Below the pieces are notes generated by a model. The model did not search any database and was not told where the DNA came from. It was given only the letters and a program-made list of their open reading frames with translations. From assembly GCF_016595465.1 (NCBI RefSeq), contig NZ_JAENIK010000011.1, forward strand, positions 1,116,001 to 1,180,000: a stretch of DNA of 64,000 bases. The letters run 5' to 3'. This document shows, in pieces, positions 55,220 through 64,000 of the stretch. How positions within the stretch are numbered: position 1 is the stretch's first letter; every line of letters begins with the position of its first letter. This DNA comes from Luteolibacter yonseiensis. Its GTDB lineage: Bacteria; Verrucomicrobiota; Verrucomicrobiia; Verrucomicrobiales; Akkermansiaceae. A program made the translations under genes and the position numbers.

Positions 55220-56614
55220 ATGACAAAACCTATGAACCGTTTCCTCACACCACTCGTTTTCATCGCCACCTTCGGCAGCGCGTTCGCCGCCGACAACTGG
55301 ACGAATCTTTTCAACGGCAAGGACATCGAAGGCTGGGTCCAGCGCGGTGGAAAGGCGAAGTACACCATCGAGGACGGGAGCATCGTCGGCACCTCCACCA
55401 TGGACACGCCGAACTCCTTCCTCTGCACCGGACGGGATTACGGCGATTTCATTCTGGAATATGAATTCAAGGTCGATCCAAGGCTGAACTCCGGCGTGCA
55501 GATCCGCAGCAACAGCTACCCCACCGCAACCGAACTCGAGTGGCAGGGGAAGAAATACAAGACCGGCGCGAACGTCGTCCACGGCCTGCAGATCGAGATC
55601 GACCCGAATCCGAAACAAAACCGCTGGTGGGCCGCGGGCATCTATGAAGAAGGGCGCCGTGGCTGGCTCTATCCCGGCATCCTCGGCGGAAATGGCAAGG
55701 AATTCACCGACCAGGGCAGGAAGATTTTCAAACAGGAGGATTGGAACAAGGTGCGGGTGGAAGCCATCGGCGACTCCATCAAGACGACGTTGAACGGCAC
55801 GCCTTGTGCGGAGATCAAGGACTCGGTGACGCCGTCCGGTTTCATCGCGTTGCAGGTCCACGGCATCGGCAAGGAGAAGGAAAAGGACGGCACCCAGGTG
55901 CGCTGGCGGAATCTCAGAATCCAGGAGGTCGAGGACAAGACCGTCAACACCCTCACGGATGAGGAGAAATCCGCGGGCTGGAAATTGTTGTGGGACGGCA
56001 AGACCAGCGATGGCTGGCGCAGCGCCAAGGGACCGGATTTCCCCAAGGCCGGCTGGAAAATGGATAACGGCATCCTGACCATCAACGAAACCGGCGGTGC
56101 CGAATCCGCCGCGGCGGGTGACATCATCACCAAGGACAAGTATTCCGAGTTCGAGCTGAGCGTGGATTTCAAGATCACCGCCGGTGCGAACAGCGGGATC
56201 AAGACGTTTGTGGATCCCTCCATCAACAAGGGAGAGGGTTCCGCCATCGGGCCGGAATTCCAGATCCTTGATGACGCCCGCCACCCGGACGCCAAGCTCG
56301 GCCGCGACGGCAACCGCACCATCGGCTCGCTCTACGACATGAAGACCGCGCCCGCCGACAAGAAGGTCAATCCCGTGGGCCAGTGGAACAACGCCCGCAT
56401 CCTCGCCAAGGGCAAACAGCTCACCTATTGGCTCAACGGTGTGAAGACCATCGACATCGAGCGCGGTGGCAAGGAATGGCGCGATCTCGTCGCCATCAGC
56501 AAATACAAGGTGTGGCCGAACTTCGGCGAGCTTCCGGAAGGCCACATCCTGCTCCAGGATCATGGAAACCAGGTGTTCTACAAGAACATCAAGATCCGTG
56601 ATCTTTCGAAATAA
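55220..56614 (+). CDS. Secreted protein with two DUF1080 (3-keto-disaccharide hydrolase) domains
   Basis: The 464-residue protein has a signal peptide (LVFIATFGSAFA); the start may be ATG 55220 or 55232. Two DUF1080 domains follow, at about 25-235 and 250-460. Each begins WTNLFNGKDIEGW or WKLLWDGKTSDGWR and contains LEYEFKVDPRLNSGVQIRS or LSVDFKITAGANSGIKTFV. The family is linked to hydrolysis of 3-keto-glycosides made by Gfo/Idh/MocA-type oxidoreductases, one of which is encoded just downstream. Confidence 0.92.
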   Translation: MTKPMNRFLTPLVFIATFGSAFAADNWTNLFNGKDIEGWVQRGGKAKYTIEDGSIVGTSTMDTPNSFLCTGRDYGDFILEYEFKVDPRLNSGVQIRSNSYPTATELEWQGKKYKTGANVVHGLQIEIDPNPKQNRWWAAGIYEEGRRGWLYPGILGGNGKEFTDQGRKIFKQEDWNKVRVEAIGDSIKTTLNGTPCAEIKDSVTPSGFIALQVHGIGKEKEKDGTQVRWRNLRIQEVEDKTVNTLTDEEKSAGWKLLWDGKTSDGWRSAKGPDFPKAGWKMDNGILTINETGGAESAAAGDIITKDKYSEFELSVDFKITAGANSGIKTFVDPSINKGEGSAIGPEFQILDDARHPDAKLGRDGNRTIGSLYDMKTAPADKKVNPVGQWNNARILAKGKQLTYWLNGVKTIDIERGGKEWRDLVAISKYKVWPNFGELPEGHILLQDHGNQVFYKNIKIRDLSK

Positions 56615-56780
56615 TCATCGATTCGAAAGGAACCACGGAATACTCGGAATACACGGAAGTGGGGAGGAAGATCCGGATCAGGATCCGTGAGTTCTGATCT
56701 CCCTCTTTTCATTCGTGTGCCGGTATGTTTCGTGGCTGCCGGCTTCGTTGTTGAATCATATTTACATAACTCTTTTTACC

Positions 56781-58181
56781 ATGTATACCCGTCGTCATTT
56801 TCTTCAAACCACGTTCGGCGCAAGTGCCGGGCTGATCGCCGTCCCCGGCATTTTTTCCGGCTCTCTCTTCGCGCAGGATTCTCCGAACAAGCGGATCCAG
56901 GTCGCGCAGATCGGCTGTGGCCGCATGGGGCTGGCGGACATGGAATCGATCCTGTCTGAGAAGCTCGCCCGCGTCGTCGCGGTTTGTGATCTTGATCCGA
57001 AACGCGCCGCCGAGGGCAAGCGCCGCATCGAGGGAAAATACAAGAAGGACGGCGAGTCCTCCGTTTCGGTGAAGGTTTATTCCGACTACCGCGAGTTGTT
57101 GGCGGATCCCACCATCGACGCCGTGGTCGTCAGCCTGCCGGACCACTGGCATGGCCTGGCCGCTTCCGCCGCGGCCATCGCAGGAAAACACATCTATTGC
57201 CAGAAGCCGCTCACCTATAACATCCAGGAGTCCATCGCCCTCCGCACCGCCGTCCGGGCGAAGAAAGTGATCCTCCAGACGGGTTCCCAGCAACGTTCGG
57301 AGAATCCCTTCACCGCGTTCCGCGCCGCCATTGAATCGGTCTGGAACGGCCGTGTCGGCAAGCTGAAGTCCATCCAGATCGGCGTGGGGCTGGACAAGGC
57401 GAGCGGCAGGAAACCGCAGGCCATGCCGATCCCTGCGGGATTCGATTTCGATACCTGGCTGGGCTCCGCGCCGCAGCAGGATTACATGGAAGGCCGCGTT
57501 CATCCGCAGGACAGCTTCGGCGGTCGTCCCGGCTGGATCACCACCGAGGATTTCGGCCTCGGCATGATCACGAACTGGGGGGCACACCACCTCGACATCG
57601 CCCACCTCGTCATGGGCCAGCAGCTCGGCGGCCCGAGCACGGTCGAAGCCAAGGCGGGATTCATGAAGGATGACCAATGGACCGTGCACGACACCTACCA
57701 CATCGAGATGCTCTATCCGGACGACGTGAAGGTGGTGTTGGATAACAAATTTGAAAACGGTCTTAAAATCGAAGGCGAGGAAGGCTGGATCTTCTGCACC
57801 CGTGGCGCGGTGAAAGTCACCGCCAGCGATGGGAACGGTTCCAAGGATGATGGAAAAAGCGCCCTGCGTGCCAGCGATCCGAAACTCATCAGTCCGCTCG
57901 GTGCCGATGCCAAACGTCTCGCGCCCAGCAGCAATCAATACCGGAACTGGCTGGAGGCGATTGTCGCGAACAAGGATCCGATCGCCCCGGTGGATGAAGC
58001 GGCCCGCAGCGTGCAGGCGTGTTGCGCCGGCTGGATCAGCATGAAACTCGGTCGCAAGGTGACATGGGATGTGAAGACCGAGTCCTTCGGCAACGATGCG
58101 GAAGCCAACGCGTTTTGCAGCCGCAAGGCCCGCAAGGCCGAATTCGACATCGCCGCTCTTCTGAAATCGGGTGGGATCTGA
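56781..58181 (+). CDS. Gfo/Idh/MocA-family oxidoreductase with Tat-type signal
   Basis: From ATG 56781 it has 466 residues. A twin-arginine signal (YTRRHFLQTTFGASAGLIA) is followed by the NAD(P)-binding VAQIGCGRMG at 41-50, CDLDPKRA, and the HIYCQKPLTYN loop where the family usually has EKP. The C-terminal sheet domain has GMITNWGAHHLDIAHLVMG. It probably oxidises a sugar or sugar alcohol in the periplasm. Lying next to a double-DUF1080 gene, it fits a 3-keto-sugar pathway. Confidence 0.92.
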   Translation: MYTRRHFLQTTFGASAGLIAVPGIFSGSLFAQDSPNKRIQVAQIGCGRMGLADMESILSEKLARVVAVCDLDPKRAAEGKRRIEGKYKKDGESSVSVKVYSDYRELLADPTIDAVVVSLPDHWHGLAASAAAIAGKHIYCQKPLTYNIQESIALRTAVRAKKVILQTGSQQRSENPFTAFRAAIESVWNGRVGKLKSIQIGVGLDKASGRKPQAMPIPAGFDFDTWLGSAPQQDYMEGRVHPQDSFGGRPGWITTEDFGLGMITNWGAHHLDIAHLVMGQQLGGPSTVEAKAGFMKDDQWTVHDTYHIEMLYPDDVKVVLDNKFENGLKIEGEEGWIFCTRGAVKVTASDGNGSKDDGKSALRASDPKLISPLGADAKRLAPSSNQYRNWLEAIVANKDPIAPVDEAARSVQACCAGWISMKLGRKVTWDVKTESFGNDAEANAFCSRKARKAEFDIAALLKSGGI

Positions 58182-58202
58182 CGGACGCGATCGACGACAG
58201 GC

Positions 58203-58248
58203 GAGGGATGGTCGACGGGTGAAGATTTTTTCAGCCCGTCGGTCCCTC
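58203..58248. terminator. Bidirectional terminator between convergent genes
   Basis: The arms GAGGGA-CGACGGG-TGAA (58203-58223, with a small bulge) and TTCA-CCCGTCG-TCCCTC (58230-58248) form a long imperfect hairpin with a T-run in the loop region. It lies exactly between two convergent stops. Confidence 0.6.
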
Positions 58249-58258
58249 TCCGGAAGAT

Positions 58259-61200
58259 TCACGGCAGCAGGATGATCCGGTAAAACGCTCCGGTCGGCGG
58301 TGGTTCGCTATCCGTGAAATGTCCGGGGCCGTCCGTGATCGGTGCGAGGGTTTCCAGCAGTTCCCATGGCCCGGCGGGATCGGCGCCGCGCCGGACTTCG
58401 AAGACCAGTCCGGCGGCGGAGGGCCAGGTCAGCGTGAAACCCGAAGGTGTGATGGCACCGGTGGCCTTGAAGGATGACGCGCCGCTTTTCGGATCGAGCC
58501 CGAGACGGAACTCGGTTTCGTTGAGGGTGCCGTCTCCATCCGGATCGGCGGCCGGGCCGGCGTTCGGATCGGAGGTGCTGCCAAAATTCGCAAGCTGCCA
58601 TTCCTCGAAAGGTGTACGGTCCTGCGTGACGATGAGTCTTACTTCGCCAGGCGTGGTCGTGCTGATGGTGGCCTCGTAGCCTGCCGGGAGCGTGCCGATT
58701 TGTAGTCCGTCGTCATCGGTCAAGGTGCCGGTGTAGGTGATGAGGATGTGGTTTCCGGCGGTGAAGCCGGCGGTGGGAGTGACGTTGAGGGTCCCTGCGA
58801 GTGTCAGGTTTCCGGTGACCGCCACCTTGTCCGGGCTGCTGCCAAGTTCATAGTGGAGCACGCTCGTGGGGGACAGGGTGAGTCCGTTCGCAAGCGTCAG
58901 GGTTCCGATGGGAGCACCAGGTGACAGCGTGCCATGACAGGTGACCGCTCCGGCGATGCTGCCGCTGCCACCGAGGGTGGCCGTGGCGGCGACGGTCACC
59001 GCGGTGTTGGCGAGCGATCCGGTGACGAGGAGCCTGCCGGTGTTGATGGTGGTGTTGCCGGTATAATTGTTGGTTCCCGCCAGGGTGAGGGATCCGCCGC
59101 CGGTCTTGAGCAAATGGGTGATGTTTCCCGCGTTGCCGGCGGTGTTGCCATTGTTGATGCTTCCGGAGAAGGTGGTGGAGGTGTTGTTTCCACCGATGGC
59201 ATAGGTCACCGCGGAGTTGTATCCACCCGCTCCGCCAAGTGTGGAACCCGCCGCACCGGTGAGCGAGCCAAGTGCGAAAGCGCTGCCCGACCTGCTTCCG
59301 AGTCCCCGTGTTCCGAGATCGAACGCCGCGTTCGGGCTGCCGGCGCTGCCGAACAACCGGAACGAGCCGCTGCCGTTGAGGGAAATCGTCCCGGAAAAAT
59401 CCGTCAGGCTGCCTTCGATGTCGAAAACATTCGTGGCCGTCAGCGTGAGCGTGTGGCTGCCGCTGACGGCCTTGATTCCCTGGGCACCGCTGCCACTGCC
59501 ACCGGTGATGGTGGAGTTCGCGGTAACGATGATGGGGTTGCCCGGTGTGAGCGCGCCAGTGGCCCATGTTCCTCCGGCGAGAGTGACCGGACCGCTGCCA
59601 AGGGCCGCGGCGTTGCCGATGGAAAGCGTTCCTCCGGAAATCATGGTTCCTCCCGAGTAGGTGTTGGCTGTGGCGATGTTCAGAACACCTGCTCCGCTTT
59701 TGCCGAGCGCGGTTTCTCCAATGATTTTGCCGTTTCCGGAAAAGGTGTAGTCCTTCGTCGCGTTGACGATGATCTCGTCCGGTTCGACATCGAGCGGGAT
59801 GTTGACGGGATTCGTCGCATTTCCGGCATCGGTGAAGGAAACGATGGAGCCGTTCGAGAAGGCGAGGTTGCTGCCGGCGTTGGTCCAATTGGCGGAGGTG
59901 GTGTCCCAGTTTGAACTGGTGGCGCCGGTCCACGCGAGGTTGGCGGTGCCGGTCTTCTTGGCAAGCGTCATGATGATGGTGCCGGGCGTGGAAATGTCGA
60001 ATGTGGCGACAAGATTCGTGTCGGCGGGAGCCTGCCACGACAACGCGGGCGTCCCGGCAAGCGTGCCGGTATAGGTCAGCAAGGTGTGGGTTCCCGCGAC
60101 AGGAGCGGTGCCAGGAATCGGGCGGACGATCAGGGTGGTGCCGAGCGTCAGGTTTCCCTTGATGGAAGGTGGTGTCGCTCCGGGTGTCCCGTGTTCGAGA
60201 ACCGCTCCATTTTGGAAGACTACATTTCCGGTGATGATGCCGGTGCCGCCGAGGGCCGCGTTGGCGGACACCGTCAGATTGCTGCCGGTGGTGCTGCCGT
60301 CGACCCGGAGAGTGCCCGTGCTGACGAGTGTCGCGCCGGTATGGGTGGATGCTCCCGACAGTGTCCAGATGCCGCTGCCGATCTTGGTGACGGCGGTCGT
60401 GCCGGTGCTGTTCACGATGGCTCCGGCAAAAGCGGCGTCGGTGTTTTTTCCGCCGATGCGCCAGGTGACCGTGCGTCCCGCGGTGGGACCACCACCGATG
60501 CCGGAGGTGGCGGAGCCGGTCAGTTCGCCGATATCGAGGGTGGGGCTGCTGCTGGAAATGTTGTAGTAAACGAATCCGTTCTCACCGACATTGATCGACG
60601 ATCCTGCGAATCCGAAAGTATTGGTCACACGCATTTCCCCGCCATCCGCCCCGCCGATGAGATTGATCCGGCCGGAGAAGGCTGACCAGTTGCCCTTGAG
60701 ATCGGTGCGGACATACGGGGTGTAGAAATTGAAGACGCCGCCGCCCGTCAGGGAGCCGGTGAGCGAGCAGCGCCCGTCAGCGTTCAAGCGGCCTGTCGCC
60801 CCCGTCGGGACGACGACATTCCAGGCGGCGGTTTCGCTGGCCTGCACGTTCGCCATGGTGAGCGTGCCGTTGTTCAGGGTGACGGAGCCGCTGCCCAATC
60901 CGGAACTGTTGGGGCTGGAGCCTGCCAGATAGATGGTGCCCTGGTTGATGGTGGTGCCGCCGGTATAAGTGTTCGCCTTGGCAAGGATGAGGGTGCCGGG
61001 ACCGGTTTTCACGAGGCCGCCGCTGCCTCCGATGGCTCCGCTGATCTGCATGGAGCTGCCGTTCGTCGCGATGTCGAAGCCGCCGCCGGACGCCGCGAGG
61101 GTAAGGCTGCGGTTTGTGTTCGTCTGCGATCCGGTGAGCCGCAGCGTGCCACCATTGATGACGAAATTGCCCGCGGCGGCGGTGGCGGCACCGATGGAAC

Positions 61201-64000
61201 CGGGCGTGCCCGCATCGCCCAAGGAATCGATGGCGAGCACGCCGCCATTGAGCAGGGTGGGTCCGGTGTAGTCGTTGACGGTGGAAATGGTGAGTGTTCC
61301 GGTTCCCGACTTGGTGAGACCGCCGCTCCCGCTGATGGAGCCGCTGCCGGTGAGCGTGTAGTCGGACGCGGAGTTCACCGTCAGACTGCCGACGGGCAGG
61401 GCTCCGGTGAGAGTGGCGATGGGGGAGGCGGAACCGCTGCCGTTGAAGGTGACGTGGTCGCCGGATACGAAGACATCGGGTTCTCCCTCAGCGAGCCAAT
61501 TCGCGGAACCCGCGAGATCCCAGGCCCCGCCGCTGCCACGCCAGACGACGCTGGCGGGTGGCCGGGTCACGGGGATGATGAGATTCACCTGACCTGATCC
61601 CGCCGTCAGGGTATGGGGTGTGCCGGGCGGGACGGTGACGGCGAAGTTCGAGACATTGCCAGTGAGCGTGCCGGAATAGGTCGCAAGAGTGTAGGTGCCG
61701 GGGGAGAGAGTGCCTTCGAGAGCCTTGATGACGATTCCCACCTTCCCGGCCAAGCTCAGGTTGCCCGTGATGGCGATGCGGTCGCTTGTTCCGGCGGGGC
61801 CGGCCGCGAGATCGAAGGCGAAATAGGAACCGTCCTGGGCGGTAAGGCCGTTGGTAAAATTCAACGTGCCCGCACTTCCCATGCCGTCACCCGGAGTGAT
61901 CGCTCCACGGTAGCCGAGTGTGACGGGTTGGGAGAAGGTGCCGGTGCCGCCGATCCTGCCGCCCGTCAGACCCGCGGCGGGGGCTCCACCCCAAATGCCA
62001 CCCCAGACGGTGACGGGACTTTGTTGCAGATTTCCATTCAGGATCAGCGCGCCATCCCAGACGGTTGTTCTGCCGGTGTAGTTGTGGTTTCCCGTGAGGG
62101 TCATGCCTCCGGCTCCGTTTTTCACGAGCGGCATCGTGCCCGACAGGCTTCCTCCGCTGCCGTCAAAGACGTGGGACTTGGGCGAGGAAAAGGTGAGGGA
62201 AGACGGCTGGAGCGTGCCGCTCAGAGCTATGGTCGTGGTGTTGTTCGCTCCGATGTCGAAACGCACGCTGTCGCCATTGGTGAACGTGCTGTTGGAGCTG
62301 CCATTCAGCCAGCCCGGTGTGGTGGTGTCCCAAACGGTGTTACCCGGGCCACCGCGCCAGGTGAGTTTCGCATCCGCCATCGGGGCGGGTGGTGGAGGTG
62401 TCATGCCGGTGCCGAGGTAGTAATCCACGTAGTTCGCCTGCACGTAACCCTTGGTGGTGGCCTGCATGCGGTACTGGGGATTGTGCATCAACGTGTAGAT
62501 GCGGGTGACGGAACCGGTCTTCGGCGTGTAGATCCGCAGTTCCGAATTGTCGTTCGCGACGCACAGCAGCTCCTCGCGCCAGTCGCCGAGGATGTCGCCC
62601 CAGAAGGCGGGGCGGCCGCCGTAGGCCTGATAGACGCCGGGAGGGGTTTCGTTGTAGATGGTGTAGAGGCGGGAGAAGCCTCCGGGATTCGCCGGATTGA
62701 ATTTGCTGATGGCCGGACTCTCCGCCGTGCTGCCGACGGTGGCGATGAACTCGCGGCTGAGGTCGGCGTCCCACCAGATGGCTTCCGGCGGGAACGGCTG
62801 GCTCGGATAGATCTGGACACCCTTCGAGTTGTAAATGCCCGGCTGGGTGGAGAAAAATTCACACCCTTTCCATGACGGATCCATGTCCGCGACCACGCCA
62901 CGTCCGACATCGACGACTCCGCCCGCATACCATTTCCTGATCATTCTGCCATTGCCGGGATCGAAGAGCGCGGTGGCCAGTCCGGTGCCGTTGTTCTGCT
63001 GGATGACGAAGTTTTCCAAGCCGGGCCGGTCAGGGTCGATGTCCGTCAGATGGAAGCGGTCGCCGTGGACGATTTCGCCGATGTTGAACAACTGGGTGCC
63101 GTTGTCATCAAGCACGTAGCCGATGTCGACGAACTCGTCCTTGCCGTCGTTGTCCACGTCGGCGATGCGGATCTGATGTCCCTCCGGGGCATGGAGGGCG
63201 CCGGAGTCCATCCATGACCAACGCTGGCCGAGCGCGCCACCGCGCCAATCCCACGCGGTGATGACGCCGTGGAAGTCATTGTTCGAATCACGGTTTTTCG
63301 CGGCGAGAATGACCGAAGGACGCAGCCCGTCCAGATAGGCGATGCCCATGTGACCGTTCATCGGGCCGTCCGCGAGACGTGGATTCGGCACGGGGGCGCG
63401 GGCCATCTCCGCGCCTGTCATGCCATTGACGATGGACAGGAACTGGGCGTTGTCACTGGCACCGCCGCTGACGACGGCTCCGTTTCCGAAGACCACGCCG
63501 TTCGAAGTGCGGACGATGACTTCTGATTTTCCATCACCGTCCATGTCATACACCGTGACGTTGTCTCCATGTCCGATGCCGATGGCGGACGAACCCGGTT
63601 CGATGTTGTAGTGATAGACACTGTTCGGCCCCATGTTCATCTGCCAGAGCAGGGTGCCGTCGCGCTTGTAGGCCTGCAGCCACTGGCGTGCCTCCACATT
63701 CGGATTCGTGCGGTCCACCACGAAATCATATTCGCCATCACCATCGAGGTCGCCGACCCAGCAGAATTTCACCCGGTAGGACGCGGTCGGTGTGTCGTCC
63801 GGAGTCGGTCGGATGGGGACGGGGATGTATTGGCGGGTGGGAGGGGCTACCGGAAGCGTGAATGGTGTGCTGGAGGGATGTGCCCATATGTCCTGCGTCT
63901 CCACTCCTGACAGAACGGGTTTTACGGAATAGGAATAACCCGTGCCAGCCAGGTTCGGCGGGGTGTCGAGATAGTCGCTGGTGGCGGTGAGCGGCGTGGC
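58259..64000 (-). CDS. Giant secreted protein: rhamnogalacturonan-lyase-like propeller fused to autotransporter-type beta-strand repeats (5' end outside window)
   Basis: The frame is open to the right edge, with 32 codons beyond a GTG at 63904 (for example YSVKPVLSG), so the N-terminus is missing. The first 500 or so residues form a calcium-rich propeller typical of PL11-like rhamnogalacturonan lyases (WVGDLDGDGEYDFVVDR, VYDMDGDGKSEVIVR, GDILGDWREELLCV, NPQYRMQATTKGY). From residue 510 to about 1740, Gly/Thr/Ser-rich repeats with YTGGTTINQGTI-type cores follow, at least six clear copies. The C-terminus (FEEWQLANFG, DPDGDGTLNETEFRLGLDP) lacks an autotransporter barrel. It is probably a pectin-degrading surface enzyme. 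Confidence 0.85.
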   Translation of the reverse strand, partial: ATPLTATSDYLDTPPNLAGTGYSYSVKPVLSGVETQDIWAHPSSTPFTLPVAPPTRQYIPVPIRPTPDDTPTASYRVKFCWVGDLDGDGEYDFVVDRTNPNVEARQWLQAYKRDGTLLWQMNMGPNSVYHYNIEPGSSAIGIGHGDNVTVYDMDGDGKSEVIVRTSNGVVFGNGAVVSGGASDNAQFLSIVNGMTGAEMARAPVPNPRLADGPMNGHMGIAYLDGLRPSVILAAKNRDSNNDFHGVITAWDWRGGALGQRWSWMDSGALHAPEGHQIRIADVDNDGKDEFVDIGYVLDDNGTQLFNIGEIVHGDRFHLTDIDPDRPGLENFVIQQNNGTGLATALFDPGNGRMIRKWYAGGVVDVGRGVVADMDPSWKGCEFFSTQPGIYNSKGVQIYPSQPFPPEAIWWDADLSREFIATVGSTAESPAISKFNPANPGGFSRLYTIYNETPPGVYQAYGGRPAFWGDILGDWREELLCVANDNSELRIYTPKTGSVTRIYTLMHNPQYRMQATTKGYVQANYVDYYLGTGMTPPPPAPMADAKLTWRGGPGNTVWDTTTPGWLNGSSNSTFTNGDSVRFDIGANNTTTIALSGTLQPSSLTFSSPKSHVFDGSGGSLSGTMPLVKNGAGGMTLTGNHNYTGRTTVWDGALILNGNLQQSPVTVWGGIWGGAPAAGLTGGRIGGTGTFSQPVTLGYRGAITPGDGMGSAGTLNFTNGLTAQDGSYFAFDLAAGPAGTSDRIAITGNLSLAGKVGIVIKALEGTLSPGTYTLATYSGTLTGNVSNFAVTVPPGTPHTLTAGSGQVNLIIPVTRPPASVVWRGSGGAWDLAGSANWLAEGEPDVFVSGDHVTFNGSGSASPIATLTGALPVGSLTVNSASDYTLTGSGSISGSGGLTKSGTGTLTISTVNDYTGPTLLNGGVLAIDSLGDAGTPGSIGAATAAAGNFVINGGTLRLTGSQTNTNRSLTLAASGGGFDIATNGSSMQISGAIGGSGGLVKTGPGTLILAKANTYTGGTTINQGTIYLAGSSPNSSGLGSGSVTLNNGTLTMANVQASETAAWNVVVPTGATGRLNADGRCSLTGSLTGGGVFNFYTPYVRTDLKGNWSAFSGRINLIGGADGGEMRVTNTFGFAGSSINVGENGFVYYNISSSSPTLDIGELTGSATSGIGGGPTAGRTVTWRIGGKNTDAAFAGAIVNSTGTTAVTKIGSGIWTLSGASTHTGATLVSTGTLRVDGSTTGSNLTVSANAALGGTGIITGNVVFQNGAVLEHGTPGATPPSIKGNLTLGTTLIVRPIPGTAPVAGTHTLLTYTGTLAGTPALSWQAPADTNLVATFDISTPGTIIMTLAKKTGTANLAWTGATSSNWDTTSANWTNAGSNLAFSNGSIVSFTDAGNATNPVNIPLDVEPDEIIVNATKDYTFSGNGKIIGETALGKSGAGVLNIATANTYSGGTMISGGTLSIGNAAALGSGPVTLAGGTWATGALTPGNPIIVTANSTITGGSGSGAQGIKAVSGSHTLTLTATNVFDIEGSLTDFSGTISLNGSGSFRLFGSAGSPNAAFDLGTRGLGSRSGSAFALGSLTGAAGSTLGGAGGYNSAVTYAIGGNNTSTTFSGSINNGNTAGNAGNITHLLKTGGGSLTLAGTNNYTGNTTINTGRLLVTGSLANTAVTVAATATLGGSGSIAGAVTCHGTLSPGAPIGTLTLANGLTLSPTSVLHYELGSSPDKVAVTGNLTLAGTLNVTPTAGFTAGNHILITYTGTLTDDDGLQIGTLPAGYEATISTTTPGEVRLIVTQDRTPFEEWQLANFGSTSDPNAGPAADPDGDGTLNETEFRLGLDPKSGASSFKATGAITPSGFTLTWPSAAGLVFEVRRGADPAGPWELLETLAPITDGPGHFTDSEPPPTGAFYRIILLP

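Noticed and set aside
55217..56563. Minus-strand frame of about 448 codons
   Set aside because: It is the shadow of the double-DUF1080 gene and has no recognisable features.
56709..58262. Long minus-strand frame of about 517 codons
   Set aside because: It fully shadows the Gfo/Idh/MocA oxidoreductase, which has clear motifs; the antisense translation is His/Arg/Gly-rich without a fold pattern.
58700..62300. Repeated DNA in the giant gene as a possible CRISPR or tandem-repeat array
   Set aside because: The repetition is at protein level (beta-strand repeats of varied length), without constant repeat units or unique spacers.
61613..62875. Plus-strand frame of about 420 codons
   Set aside because: It is antisense to the giant repeat protein; its Gly/Arg-rich composition is only the complement of Gly/Thr-rich repeats.

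Overview
The window is high-GC bacterial chromosome apart from one AT-rich block. The gene families point to the phylum Verrucomicrobiota, probably an aerobic Luteolibacter-like member of the Verrucomicrobiales (inference). The pointers are a DUF1549/DUF1553 cytochrome-type protein with a DUF1501 partner, repeated DUF1080 domains, a PEP-CTERM protein with HAF-type repeats, a huge secreted protein with autotransporter-associated beta-strand repeats, and Tat-type signal peptides on secreted enzymes. No rRNA, tRNA, CRISPR array, transposase or integrase was recognised.

Layout. 1-9.8 kb: a DUF4105 membrane protein, a secreted unknown, an Mrp-type Fe-S carrier ATPase, an MFS transporter, a toxin-antitoxin pair whose toxin gene is frameshifted, an ABC ATPase/membrane-protein pair, thioredoxin reductase and a NIPSNAP protein. 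9.9-20.2 kb: housekeeping genes (FadL-type porin, a single-domain AraC regulator, ubiE/menG, mscL, a P-II gene behind a sigma-54-type promoter, NAD(P)H-hydrate repair, a cell-wall amidase, phosphate acetyltransferase, a PHP-type histidinol phosphatase, an ArsC/Spx-like protein and a GreA/B-like protein). 20.4-22.6 kb: a GH92 mannosidase.

22.65 to about 28.09 kb: an AT-rich island holding one compact four-gene operon. It encodes a cytosine-5 DNA methyltransferase, an HD-domain protein, an ORC/CDC6-like AAA ATPase with a C-terminal winged helix, and a 323-residue protein of no recognised family with two Rossmann-like halves. The genes overlap or nearly touch. The composition change runs into the 3' end of the neighbouring glycosidase gene. 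This is the best candidate for an undescribed system, most likely antiviral or anti-plasmid defence.

28-41 kb: a clan GH-A-like glycosidase, xseA with a flavin reductase, a nidogen-domain protein, aroB, a cupin, three small genes of stress-protein type, a TIGR02587/TIGR02588-type membrane pair, the PEP-CTERM protein, a D-2-hydroxyacid dehydrogenase and a tRNA-dihydrouridine synthase. 41.4-46.7 kb: the DUF1549/1553 and DUF1501 genes, separated by a small four-helix-bundle gene bracketed by a 28-bp near-perfect inverted repeat. 46.7-64 kb: moaA, a pair of lineage-type paralogues, and a saccharide-utilisation block: a two-gene propeller/CBM6/DUF1080 unit, a double-DUF1080 protein, a Gfo/Idh/MocA oxidoreductase, and a rhamnogalacturonan-lyase-like propeller fused to a beta-strand repeat array that runs off the right edge.

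Family names come from reading motifs and from memory; no database search was possible.
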